NCBI GenBank assembly: GCA_937894335.1 | Contig: CALCRU010000019.1 | Location: 1-32,746, forward strand | Length of the DNA: 32,746 bases | Direction: 5' to 3' | From: an uncultured Treponema sp. | GTDB taxonomy: Bacteria > Spirochaetota > Spirochaetia > Treponematales > Treponemataceae | Shown here: positions 23,812-32,034 of the stretch, one piece after another | How positions within the stretch are numbered: the stretch's first letter is position 1 | How the letters are laid out: every line of letters starts with the position of its first letter | The notes under the pieces: generated by a model | What the model was told of the DNA's origin: nothing | Databases searched by the model: none | The model's input: the letters and a program-made list of their open reading frames with translations, nothing else | Position numbers and translations under genes: made by a program

Positions 23812-23839
23812 TTGAAATTTCGTGAAAATCGGTTATACT
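23812..23839 (+). promoter_or_regulatory. Promoter of galM
   Basis: TTGAAA (23812-23817), a 16-bp spacer and TATACT (23834-23839) sit directly before ATG 23849. The predicted start (about 23846) leaves a leader of only a few bases. Confidence 0.6.
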
Positions 23840-23848
23840 ATAAGGGAT

Positions 23849-24898
23849 ATGTCTAGGCTTACTTTTAAGGAAAACATTTTTGGGCTTCTTTCTGATGGAA
23901 CAGAAGTACACCTATATACAGTATCCAACGGTTCCATGTCTTTTTCCTGTTCGGATTACGGCTGCACCGTTACAAGCATAAATCTTCCAGAAAAAAACAA
24001 GTGCTCGTCCGACATTCTTCTGGGATATTCTTCTCTTGACGGATTTTTAAACAGCGATCTTTGCTTTGGTACTGTTGTTGGACGCTTTGCAAACCGCATA
24101 GGTGGTGCTTCCTTTAGCCTTGACGGAAAAACCTATCAGCTTGACAAGAATGACGCAGAAATAAACACCCTTCATGGGGGATTTGACCGTTACGAAAAAA
24201 AGATGTGGACTGCAAAAAGGGCAAGTTCTAAGTACGGCTTGGGAGTTCGCTTTACTCGGCTTAGTCCCGACGGAGAACAGGGCTTTCCTGGTAACCTTAC
24301 TGCTTCGGTTGCATACTTTTTGGGCGAAGACAATACAATCACCATGGAATACAATGGGGTAACAGATAAGGCGACTCCTGTAAATCTTACAAATCACGCC
24401 TACTTTAATCTTAAGGGATACAACGGAGGTCCCGTAGACAGACACCTTCTTTCTATGGACTGTCCTTCCTACCTTGAGGTTGACAAAAACCTTATTCCTA
24501 CGGGAAAGAAAATTTCTGTAAGCGGAACAGCCTACGACTTTACCCAGCCCAAAGAAATGGGAAAAGATATTTCAAGTATACAGTACGGATACGACAACTG
24601 CTTTGTACTTGCAAAGCCTTCTACAGACGGTAAGCCTGTGGAATTTGCCACTGTAAAGGAGCCTGTTAGCGGAAGGGTAATGCATGTTGCCACAACTCTT
24701 CCTGGAGTTCAGTTTTATACTGCAAACTGGATTGACGGCGAAAAGGGCAAGCAGGGATTTGTCTATTCCAAACACGGAGCATTCTGTCTGGAGACTCAGT
24801 TCTTCCCAGATTCTCCTAACAAACAGGATTTTCCTTCCAGCATACTAAGGCCGGAAGATGAATATCATCATATAACTCAATACAGGTTTGAGTTTTAA
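23849..24898 (+). CDS. galM: Aldose 1-epimerase (galactose mutarotase)
   Basis: A 349-residue mutarotase interconverting alpha and beta anomers of hexoses, chiefly galactose for the Leloir route. The active-site set is complete: NR around 82-83 (GRFANRIGG), H109 (NTLHGG), H183 (LTNHAYFNL), D249 (YDNCFVL) and the catalytic base E315 (LETQFFPDSPN). I choose ATG 23849. An in-frame GTG at 23822 would lie inside the promoter. There is no normally spaced Shine-Dalgarno; AAGGGA ends two bases before the ATG. No other galactose genes are nearby. It may be co-transcribed with the V-ATPase genes, whose first ATG is 22 bp downstream. Confidence 0.95.
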   Translation: MSRLTFKENIFGLLSDGTEVHLYTVSNGSMSFSCSDYGCTVTSINLPEKNKCSSDILLGYSSLDGFLNSDLCFGTVVGRFANRIGGASFSLDGKTYQLDKNDAEINTLHGGFDRYEKKMWTAKRASSKYGLGVRFTRLSPDGEQGFPGNLTASVAYFLGEDNTITMEYNGVTDKATPVNLTNHAYFNLKGYNGGPVDRHLLSMDCPSYLEVDKNLIPTGKKISVSGTAYDFTQPKEMGKDISSIQYGYDNCFVLAKPSTDGKPVEFATVKEPVSGRVMHVATTLPGVQFYTANWIDGEKGKQGFVYSKHGAFCLETQFFPDSPNKQDFPSSILRPEDEYHHITQYRFEF

Positions 24899-24920
24899 TA
24901 CACTTTATAGAGAGGTCATA

Positions 24921-25697
24921 ATGGACGTCCAGTTACAAGAACTGATCGACAAGATCAAAAAAGATGGTGTTGCCAGCGCAGAGACTTCTGCCCAGCATAT
25001 TGTTGCAGAGGCCGAAAAAAAGGCAAAGGCGATAATCAGTGAGGCTGAAGAAAAGGCCGAAGGCATCATTAAGAATGCAAAGTCTGAAACGGCTCGCATG
25101 GAAAAAGCAAGCGAAGACGCCATTACTCAGGCAGGCCGCAATTTGCTCATTTCGTTCCGCGATGGAATTACAAACGAACTGACGGCTCTTGTTCAGGAAG
25201 AAACGGAAAAGGCCTACGACAAGGATCTGCTTAAGAAAATCATTCCTGAAACAGTAAAGGCATGGACTGCAAACACTGACGCAAAGGATGTGTCTGTCCT
25301 GCTTCCTTCAAAAGACCTGAAGGCGTTGGAATCAAACCTTAAGACTGCACTTAAAGCACAGATTTCTAAGGGATTGGAAATAAAGGGTGACGCTTCCCTG
25401 TCTTCTGGATTCAGAATTGGCTCCAAGGACGGAAGTGCATTCTATGACTTTTCTGCAGAGGAAGTCGCAAATCTCTTTAGCGCATACCTTAACCCTAAGA
25501 CCACAGAGCTTATGAAGAACGCCGCAAGTGGCATTCCTTCCGAAAAGCCTGCAGCCGCCGTAAAGGAGACTTTGGAAAAGGTTAAGGAAACAGCAGGCAA
25601 GGTAGCCAAGGCCACAGAAAAGAAAGTTTCTGCCGCTGCAAAGACTGTTGCAAAAAAAGCCGCTGACGCAAAAAAGGCAGTGAAGGGTAAGAAATAG
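24921..25697 (+). CDS. atpE: V-type ATP synthase subunit E with Lys/Ala-rich tail
   Basis: A 258-residue subunit E, part of the peripheral stalk. The N-terminal helix is the usual long, charged coiled coil (AEKKAKAIISEAEEKAEGIIKNAK, quoted from residues 31-54 in part). The globular end spans about 95-195 (including SGFRIGSKDGSAFYDFSAEEV). Most E subunits end near there. This one continues with a 52-residue tail (207-258) containing 16 Lys and 14 Ala, resembling histone H1-type tails. Start ATG 24921 has AGAGAGG upstream; an in-frame ATG 33 bp earlier lies within the galM end and has no site. I see no clear promoter in the gap. The TAG overlaps the next GTG by one base. Confidence 0.88.
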   Translation: MDVQLQELIDKIKKDGVASAETSAQHIVAEAEKKAKAIISEAEEKAEGIIKNAKSETARMEKASEDAITQAGRNLLISFRDGITNELTALVQEETEKAYDKDLLKKIIPETVKAWTANTDAKDVSVLLPSKDLKALESNLKTALKAQISKGLEIKGDASLSSGFRIGSKDGSAFYDFSAEEVANLFSAYLNPKTTELMKNAASGIPSEKPAAAVKETLEKVKETAGKVAKATEKKVSAAAKTVAKKAADAKKAVKGKK

Positions 25698-26242
25698 TGG
25701 AACACCTCTATTATTTAGTGGCACAGCTTCCAGCCTTCTCTGCAACTCAGGATCAGAAGCTGCCCATTACGAGTGCATATTTCTTGGACCTCTGTACGCG
25801 CTTTATGTCTCCAGAAGCGGCAAATGCTGTACGCAACCTGTCGCTGGAGCCTCCTCTTGACGCAACTGAAAGCACTGGTTCCCAATTCCTTGATGCATGG
25901 TACACAAAGGAGCGGAATCTTCGTCTTGCACTTGCTCAGATAAGGGCGCTTAAAATGAAGAAAGAAGCCAAGGATATTCCCATTACTTCTGACGGCGAGG
26001 TTATTCAGGCCGCACGCACTGCAACCGGTATGGACAGTCCTCTTTCGGCAGAGCAGTTCCTTAACGAATACCGTATTGGTGTTCTGGACAAGCTTGCTCC
26101 GCTGGATCAGTTTTCTGTTGATGCCGTGTACAACTACGGACTGCGCCTTATGCTTGCCGAGCGGATGAAGAAATTCAACCGTGACGAAGGTTTGGCTTCT
26201 TATCATACAATTTACGAAGAGATTCTTGGAGAAACGAAATGA
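25697..26242 (+). CDS. DUF2764 family protein, V-ATPase operon (probable C-subunit-like role)
   Basis: A 181-residue protein of the DUF2764 family, starting at GTG 25697 inside the stop of atpE (TAGTG). Typical pieces are the opening YYLVAQLPAF, the middle FLDAWYTKERNLRLALAQIRALK and the end KFNRDEGLASYHTIYEEIL. It is soluble and mostly helical. In spirochetes this gene always sits between E and A, where other V-type operons carry subunit C. A role in linking stalk and ring is inferred from that position and not shown by any motif. It overlaps atpA by four bases. Confidence 0.85.
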   Translation: MEHLYYLVAQLPAFSATQDQKLPITSAYFLDLCTRFMSPEAANAVRNLSLEPPLDATESTGSQFLDAWYTKERNLRLALAQIRALKMKKEAKDIPITSDGEVIQAARTATGMDSPLSAEQFLNEYRIGVLDKLAPLDQFSVDAVYNYGLRLMLAERMKKFNRDEGLASYHTIYEEILGETK

Positions 26243-28008
26243 CTGATACTAAAGGAAAAGTCGTTGCCGTAAACGGTAACATGGTTTCCGTCGAATTTAC
26301 AGGTTCCGTCGCTTTGAACGAAGTTGGCTATGTAAAAGTAGGCACGCAGAACCTTAAAGGCGAGGTTATCCGCATTAGGGGCAACACATGCCAGATGCAG
26401 ATTTATGAAATGACAAAGGGTATTTCTACGGACTGTACTGTAGAGTTTACCGGAGATTTGCTTAGCGTAGAAGTTGGACCGGGACTTTTGGGTCAGGTTT
26501 ATGACGGACTCCAGAATCCGCTTCCCCTTCTTGCAGAGCATTCTGGATACTTCCTTGAACGAGGTGTATATCTTCCCGCCCTTGACGAAAAGAAAAAGTG
26601 GGAATTTACTCCTGTTGCAAAGGAAGGTGCAAAGGTAAGCGCAGGTGACTGCATTGGTACTGTTCCCGAAGGACCTTTTACTCATAAGATTCAGGTGCCC
26701 TACACATTCCTTGGAACCTACACTGTAAAGAAGGTTGCAAAAAAGGGCAGCTACACAATTCACGAGACAATGGCAACTCTTGTTGACGCAAAGGGTAAGA
26801 GCCACGATGTTTGCATGAGCTTTAAGTGGCCAGTAAAGCGTGCAGTTGACTGCTATGCCGAACGCCTTAAGCCTAGCGATCCTATGGTAACAAAGGTTCG
26901 CCTTATCGACACCTTCTTCCCAGTTGCAAAGGGTGGTACATACTGTATTCCTGGACCATTCGGTGCAGGTAAGACTGTTCTTCAGCATACCACAAGCCGT
27001 AACGCTGATGTTGACATTGTTATTATTGCAGCCTGTGGTGAACGAGCTGGTGAAGTTGTAGAAACCCTTACGGAATTCCCAGAGCTTAAGGACCCCCGTA
27101 CTGGTCGTTCTCTTATGGAACGCACCATCATCATTTGTAATACTTCTTCAATGCCGGTTGCATCTCGCGAAGCATCCTGCTACACAGGTGTTACCCTTGC
27201 AGAGTATTACCGTCAAATGGGACTTCATGTTCTTCTTCTTGCAGACTCAACAAGCCGTTGGGCTCAGGCAATGCGCGAAATGTCTGGTCGTTTGGAAGAG
27301 ATTCCTGGTGAAGAGGCATTCCCTGCATACCTTGAATCAACAATTGCTTCATTCTACGAAAGGGCTGGTATTGTACGCCTTAAGGACGGCACTACAGGTT
27401 CAGTTACAATCGGTGGTACGGTAAGTCCTGCTGGTGGTAACTTTGAAGAGCCTGTTACCCAGGCAACACTTAAGGTTGTTGGCGCATTCCACGGACTTTC
27501 TCGCGAGCGTTCCGATGCCCGTCGTTATCCCTCAATTGACCCTCTGGATTCATGGTCAAAGTATGAGTCAATCATTCCTGCAAAACTGGTTGAATATGCC
27601 CGTGGCGTCTACAGGCGTGGCGCAGAAGTCAATCAGATGATGAAGGTTGTTGGCGAAGAGGGTACAAGCCTTGACGACTTTATGCTCTACCTTAAGAGCG
27701 AATTCCTTGATGCCGTTTACATGCAGCAGGATAGCTTTGACGACATTGAAGGTGCTTCAAGTGTAGAACGACAGAACTATGTGTTCCGAAAAATCGTTAC
27801 GATTCTTGGCTCTAGTTTTGCTGTTAAGGAAAAGGACGAGGCCCGTAGCTTCTTCAACAACTTAAGGCAGAACTTCATCGACATGAACTACAAAGAGTTC
27901 AATACAAAAGATTTTGATGCGGCAGAAAAAGCCGTTGACAAAACATACTCTGACAAGGGCGGAGAGCTGGGTGCGGAAGCCAAAGCACTGCTCAAGGACG
28001 GTGAGTAA
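26239..28008 (+). CDS. atpA: V-type ATP synthase catalytic subunit A
   Basis: A 589-residue catalytic A subunit. It shows the beta-barrel start (GKVVAVNGNMVSVEF), the non-homologous insert typical of V/A-type A chains (about 115-190) and the P-loop GPFGAGKT at 239-246. The GER switch (ACGERAGEVVE) and the LADSTSRWAQAMREMSGRLEE block follow, all intact. It hydrolyses or makes ATP at the A/B interface. Length is normal. The ATG overlaps the DUF2764 stop (ATGA), and the TAA overlaps the atpB ATG (TAATG). Confidence 0.97.
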   Translation: MTDTKGKVVAVNGNMVSVEFTGSVALNEVGYVKVGTQNLKGEVIRIRGNTCQMQIYEMTKGISTDCTVEFTGDLLSVEVGPGLLGQVYDGLQNPLPLLAEHSGYFLERGVYLPALDEKKKWEFTPVAKEGAKVSAGDCIGTVPEGPFTHKIQVPYTFLGTYTVKKVAKKGSYTIHETMATLVDAKGKSHDVCMSFKWPVKRAVDCYAERLKPSDPMVTKVRLIDTFFPVAKGGTYCIPGPFGAGKTVLQHTTSRNADVDIVIIAACGERAGEVVETLTEFPELKDPRTGRSLMERTIIICNTSSMPVASREASCYTGVTLAEYYRQMGLHVLLLADSTSRWAQAMREMSGRLEEIPGEEAFPAYLESTIASFYERAGIVRLKDGTTGSVTIGGTVSPAGGNFEEPVTQATLKVVGAFHGLSRERSDARRYPSIDPLDSWSKYESIIPAKLVEYARGVYRRGAEVNQMMKVVGEEGTSLDDFMLYLKSEFLDAVYMQQDSFDDIEGASSVERQNYVFRKIVTILGSSFAVKEKDEARSFFNNLRQNFIDMNYKEFNTKDFDAAEKAVDKTYSDKGGELGAEAKALLKDGE

Positions 28009-29303
28009 TGAACAAGGTATACAGCAAAATAGACAGCATTAACGGTAGCGTTATTACCGTCCGTGCAAAGGGAGTAAAACTGAACGAACTGGCAGAAATC
28101 CAGACCCGCTTCGGAAAATCTCTTGCAGAAGTTAACAAAATTGACGGCGATGTAGTTTCGCTTCAGGTTTTTGCAGGCGGACGAGGTGTTGCAACAAACG
28201 ACCAGATTCGCTTCCTTGGAAACGAAATGAAGGTTTCATTCAGTGAAAATCTTCTAGGACGAATTTTCAACGGTTCTGCAGAACCTCGTGACCATGGTCC
28301 AGCTCTTGTAGAAAATCTTGTTGAAATTGGTGGTCCTTCTGTTAACCCATCTAAGCGTATTACGCCTAACCGCATGATTCGTACTGGTATTCCAATGATT
28401 GACATCTTTAACACTTTGGTTGTGTCTCAGAAGCTTCCAATCTTCTCAATCTCTGGTGAACCCTACAACCAGCTTCTTGCCCGTATTGCTATGCAGGCTG
28501 AAGTTGATGTAATTGTTCTTGGCGGCATGGGTCTTAAATACGACGACTACCTTTTCTTTAAGAACACTTTGGAAGAGGGTGGAGCTCTTTCTAAGACCGT
28601 TATGTTTATTCATACTGCTGCAGACCCGACTGTAGAGTGTATGAAGATTCCTGACCTTTCACTTGCAGTTGCCGAGCAGTTTGCCCTTCAGGGTAAGGAT
28701 GTTCTTGTCCTTCTTACAGACATGACAAACTTCGCTGACTCCATGAAGGAAATTGCAATTACTCAGGAACAGGTTCCTTCAAACCGTGGTTATCCTGGAG
28801 ATTTGTATTCTCAGCTTGCAAGCCGTTACGAAAAAGCAGTTGACTTCTCTGATTCAGGTTCTGTAACAATTCTTGCAGTTACCACAATGCCTGGTGACGA
28901 TGTTACTCACCCTGTTCCAGATAACACCGGTTACATTACCGAAGGTCAGTTCTACCTTAAGGGCGGACACATTGAACCCTTTGGCTCACTGTCTCGTCTT
29001 AAGCAGAATGTAAACAACAAGACCCGCAAAGACCACCGCGCTCTTATGGACAACATGATTCGTCTGTACAGCCAGTACCGCGACACACTTGAAAAAAAGA
29101 GCATGGGCTTTGCAATGAGTGAATGGGATGCAAAACTCCTTAAATACGGTGAGCTTTTTGAAAAGCAGATGATGGACTTAAGTGTTAACATTCCGCTGGA
29201 AGAAGCTCTTGATAACGGTTGGAAAATTCTTGCCGCATGTTTTGAAAAGCAAGAAACAGGTCTCAAAACAGAATTGATTGATCAGTTCTGGCCAAAGGCA
29301 TGA
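28008..29303 (+). CDS. atpB: V-type ATP synthase subunit B
   Basis: A 431-residue B subunit, paired with A in the catalytic head. It keeps the fold signatures (GRIFNGSAEPRDHGP, PSKRITPNRMIRTGIPMIDIFNTL and SGEPYNQLLARIA, where the P-loop position lacks the GKT of A) and YPGDLYSQLASRYEKA. It therefore binds nucleotide without hydrolysing it, as in the family. It begins inside the atpA stop (TAATG) and ends 7 bp before atpD. Confidence 0.96.
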   Translation: MNKVYSKIDSINGSVITVRAKGVKLNELAEIQTRFGKSLAEVNKIDGDVVSLQVFAGGRGVATNDQIRFLGNEMKVSFSENLLGRIFNGSAEPRDHGPALVENLVEIGGPSVNPSKRITPNRMIRTGIPMIDIFNTLVVSQKLPIFSISGEPYNQLLARIAMQAEVDVIVLGGMGLKYDDYLFFKNTLEEGGALSKTVMFIHTAADPTVECMKIPDLSLAVAEQFALQGKDVLVLLTDMTNFADSMKEIAITQEQVPSNRGYPGDLYSQLASRYEKAVDFSDSGSVTILAVTTMPGDDVTHPVPDNTGYITEGQFYLKGGHIEPFGSLSRLKQNVNNKTRKDHRALMDNMIRLYSQYRDTLEKKSMGFAMSEWDAKLLKYGELFEKQMMDLSVNIPLEEALDNGWKILAACFEKQETGLKTELIDQFWPKA

Positions 29304-29310
29304 GGTAAAG

Positions 29311-29967
29311 ATGGCAAAAATCAAGCTGACTAAAAATGAGCAGAAGGCACAGAAAGACGCACTCAAAATGTATGAGCGCTACCTTCCTACGCTTACGCTC
29401 AAAAAACAGCAGCTGCAGTCTGAGATTCGCACAATAGACGAAAAGGCAAAATCCGTCCGTGCCGAAAAACAGGCATTGGAAGAAGACTTTCAGAAGTGGA
29501 TTTCCGTCTTCGGCGAAAAAGAAGCCTTTAAGCCCGGTATGGTGACAGTTAAAAACATCAAAAAGGGCTGGGGCAACATTGCCGGAGTCAAGATTCCCAT
29601 TTACGAAGGTGCCGACTTTGGACGCGGAGACTATGACTTGTATTCCACACCACTGTGGATAGACATGGCTGCTGACCGAATGGAAAAGGAACTGGAACTT
29701 GACCTTGAGGCCGAAGTGCTTGACGAGCAGGTAAGGCTCCTTTCCCAGGAATTGAGGACTACGACACAACGCGTTAACCTGTTTGAAAAGGTAAAGATTC
29801 CCGAAACAAAACGCAACATCAAGAAGATTGGTGTGTTTTTGGGAGACGAGCAGGTTGCGGCTGTTGTTCGCTCAAAGATTTCAAAGAAAAAACTTCAGGC
29901 TGCTTCTGAACAGGAAGAAGAACTTGATGAAACACCAAAGGCAAAAGGCAAGGGGGCTAAAAAATGA
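29311..29967 (+). CDS. atpD: V-type ATP synthase subunit D (central shaft)
   Basis: A 218-residue subunit D, the coiled-coil rotor shaft. Its two long helices are at about 5-70 and 120-190, with IKLTKNEQKAQ at the start and QRVNLFEKVKIPETKRNIKKI near the second helix, the strongest family match. The last ~25 residues form a charged tail (EEELDETPKAKGKGAKK), shorter than but similar in kind to the AtpE tail. ATG 29311 is set by GAGG at about 29301-29304. An in-frame ATG 33 bp earlier lies inside atpB. It overlaps atpI by four bases. Confidence 0.92.
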   Translation: MAKIKLTKNEQKAQKDALKMYERYLPTLTLKKQQLQSEIRTIDEKAKSVRAEKQALEEDFQKWISVFGEKEAFKPGMVTVKNIKKGWGNIAGVKIPIYEGADFGRGDYDLYSTPLWIDMAADRMEKELELDLEAEVLDEQVRLLSQELRTTTQRVNLFEKVKIPETKRNIKKIGVFLGDEQVAAVVRSKISKKKLQAASEQEEELDETPKAKGKGAKK

Positions 29968-31940
29968 TTGAACCCATGAAAAAGGTCTCCATTGTCGTGC
30001 TTGACTCTACGCGCCGGGAATCGGTAAAGCAACTCCGCAAGTTGGGTCTTGTTCACCTTGAGGAACTTACTGGCTCTGGTCCCGTACTGCAGGCGTTTAA
30101 AGAAGCATCTCAGGAAACCGAAAAGGCTCTTGGCATTTTGGAAGAGGTAAAACTTTCTAAGAAGCAGGCTGCCGTTCAGGAATCCCTTACGAATGTTTCT
30201 TCTCCTCGCGAAAAGGCGCAGGAAATAATCGGCTTAAGCGACCGCAAGAAGACTCTTCTTGACCGCATTGCCCAAGACACTCAGGAATTGGAGCGACTTT
30301 CTGCATGGGGTACAGTAGACCCTGCTGATTTTGTTGCCCTTGCCCAAAAAGGAACTTTCCTCTACATGTATGAAATTCCCGAAAGCAAGTACTTCCTGAT
30401 TGACGACAGCGTAAAGACCATTCTAGTAAACCGCTCACAGGGCATAGTACGCTTCCTTCTTGTTTCAGAGGAGGAGGTTCTTGAGCGACCTGCAGCACTT
30501 CCACCTGAAGCCTATGCAGTTCCGCTTCCTGCTTCTTCTACCGAGCAGATTGCATCTAGCATAGCGGATGCGGAAAGGGAAATACTTGGCATAGAAAAGG
30601 AACTTGTAGCCAACAAGAAATATGTGCAGGCCCTTACAGCCTACCGAGAGTCTCTGGCTTCGGACATAGAGTTTGAGAATGTCTGTAGCGGAATGGGGCA
30701 TGAGGAAGAAAGCGACACCCAGGACATTAACGCCCTTAGTGCCGAATCTGATGCAGAGGCTGATGCCGCTTCTAGAGAGGCGTCTGCAACGGCCTTGGCA
30801 TGGCTTACTGGATATGTTCCCGTAAGTAGCTTTGAACCCTTCAAGACCGCATGTAGAGAAAACGGCTGGGCATATGCTGCTTCTGAGCCTGTGGACGACG
30901 ATCCTGTTCCCACAAAGCTTAAGAACAACAAAATCGTAAGCCTTATTTATCCCCTCATGGACTTCCTGGATGTTACTCCCGGCTACCACGAGTTTGATAT
31001 TTCGGGCTGGTTCCTGCTCTTCTTCTGCGTGTTCTTTGCAATGATTTTTGGAGATGCCTGTTACGGTGCAATTATTGCCCTCTTCGGACTTATCCTCTTG
31101 GCAAAGAGCAAAAAGAACGCAAGAAGTCTTCCCGTGTTGGTGACCATACTTGGTCTTTGTACCATGGCATGGGGAATCATGACATGTTCTTGGTTTGGCA
31201 TTTCTACGGACAAACTTCCAGACTGGATGAAGGCAATTTCGTTCTATCCCATAAGTTCCGTAAAAAATCCGGAGCATTATTCCGACAACCAGAAGGTCTT
31301 CTGCTTTATGTTGGCACTGCTGCAGTTGAGCGTGGCCCATATAAAGTGCATGATTGCAGACAGAAAGAGCCTAAAATGTTTGGGCGACTTGGGTTCACTT
31401 ATGCAGTTGTGGGGCATGTTCTATGTGGTAATGAACATGGTTGTTGACGGCGTAAGGTTCCCTCTGGCAGACAACGGAGCAAAGATTCCCGTGTTTGGAG
31501 GAGCATTCTCGCTTCCTTCCAACATTCCCCTTATTGCAATAGGAGTTTTGGGAGTGGGCTTTGTACTGAGCTTTATCTTCTCTAACTACGAGGGCAGTAT
31601 AGGAAAGAGTATCCTTGAAAGTTGCAAGAACATAATCAGCGTGCTTTTGGGTGTAGTAAATGTCTTCTCGGACATTGTTTCCTACATCCGTCTGTGGGCT
31701 GTTGCTCTTGCTGGTGCGGCCATCAGCGAAACCGTAAATACAATGGCAGGACCCTGGCTTGGAAAACTGAGCCTGTTCGTTTTAGGAGTCATTTTGCTTG
31801 TGTTCGGTCACGGACTCAACATGATTCTTAATGTGCTTTCGGTTATCGTTCACGGTGTTCGTCTAAATACGCTGGAATTTTCCCAGCATTTGGGAATGGC
31901 ATGGAGCGGAACAAAATACCGTCCCTTTGCCGAAAAATAG
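29964..31940 (+). CDS. atpI: V-type ATP synthase subunit I (a subunit)
   Basis: A 658-residue two-part stator subunit. The cytoplasmic half (1 to about 340) is helical and contacts the peripheral stalks. The membrane half (about 345-658) has seven or eight helices, beginning FDISGWFLLFFCVFFAMIFGDACYG. The ion-path arginine is R576 in SYIRLWAVALAG, with a second Arg at about 633 (HGVRLNTLEF). It passes ions to the c-ring. Length is typical. It is followed by a 94-bp structured gap before atpK, the largest in this operon. Confidence 0.95.
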   Translation: MIEPMKKVSIVVLDSTRRESVKQLRKLGLVHLEELTGSGPVLQAFKEASQETEKALGILEEVKLSKKQAAVQESLTNVSSPREKAQEIIGLSDRKKTLLDRIAQDTQELERLSAWGTVDPADFVALAQKGTFLYMYEIPESKYFLIDDSVKTILVNRSQGIVRFLLVSEEEVLERPAALPPEAYAVPLPASSTEQIASSIADAEREILGIEKELVANKKYVQALTAYRESLASDIEFENVCSGMGHEEESDTQDINALSAESDAEADAASREASATALAWLTGYVPVSSFEPFKTACRENGWAYAASEPVDDDPVPTKLKNNKIVSLIYPLMDFLDVTPGYHEFDISGWFLLFFCVFFAMIFGDACYGAIIALFGLILLAKSKKNARSLPVLVTILGLCTMAWGIMTCSWFGISTDKLPDWMKAISFYPISSVKNPEHYSDNQKVFCFMLALLQLSVAHIKCMIADRKSLKCLGDLGSLMQLWGMFYVVMNMVVDGVRFPLADNGAKIPVFGGAFSLPSNIPLIAIGVLGVGFVLSFIFSNYEGSIGKSILESCKNIISVLLGVVNVFSDIVSYIRLWAVALAGAAISETVNTMAGPWLGKLSLFVLGVILLVFGHGLNMILNVLSVIVHGVRLNTLEFSQHLGMAWSGTKYRPFAEK

Positions 31941-31950
31941 GTTTCCTCAT

Positions 31951-31974
31951 AAGGGGGTGCTGTCAGTGCCCCTT
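31951..31974 (+). promoter_or_regulatory. Hairpin after atpI
   Basis: AAGGGG (31951-31956) pairs with CCCCTT (31969-31974) around a 12-base loop, 11 bp after the atpI stop. No U-run follows, so it looks more like an RNA-stability or attenuation element than a terminator. Confidence 0.4.
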
Positions 31975-31988
31975 GTGGAATATATAAA
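31960..31988 (+). promoter_or_regulatory. Possible promoter of atpK
   Basis: CTGTCA (31960-31965, 4 of 6), a 17-bp spacer and TATAAA (31983-31988, 5 of 6) lie in the atpI-atpK gap. The -35 overlaps the loop of the hairpin at 31951-31974. Confidence 0.35.
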
Positions 31989-32005
31989 TGAATTTAGTTA
32001 ATTTT

Positions 32006-32018
32006 CCGCATTGTGCGG
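32006..32018 (+). promoter_or_regulatory. Small hairpin abutting the atpK ribosome-binding site
   Basis: CCGCA (32006-32010) pairs with TGCGG (32014-32018) over a three-base loop. It ends two bases before AAGGAG (32021-32026), leaving the site itself unpaired and possibly favouring initiation. Confidence 0.4.
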
Positions 32019-32034
32019 TTAAGGAGAAAACAGT

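Noticed and set aside
24873..24911. Possible promoter for the V-ATPase operon within the galM end
   Set aside because: TAATAC and TATAGA candidates have no acceptable -35; co-transcription with galM or an unusual promoter is left open.
30465..31340. Long antisense frame opposite atpI (291 codons)
   Set aside because: Cys/His/Arg-rich shadow typical of antisense frames; the sense strand is a clear atpI.
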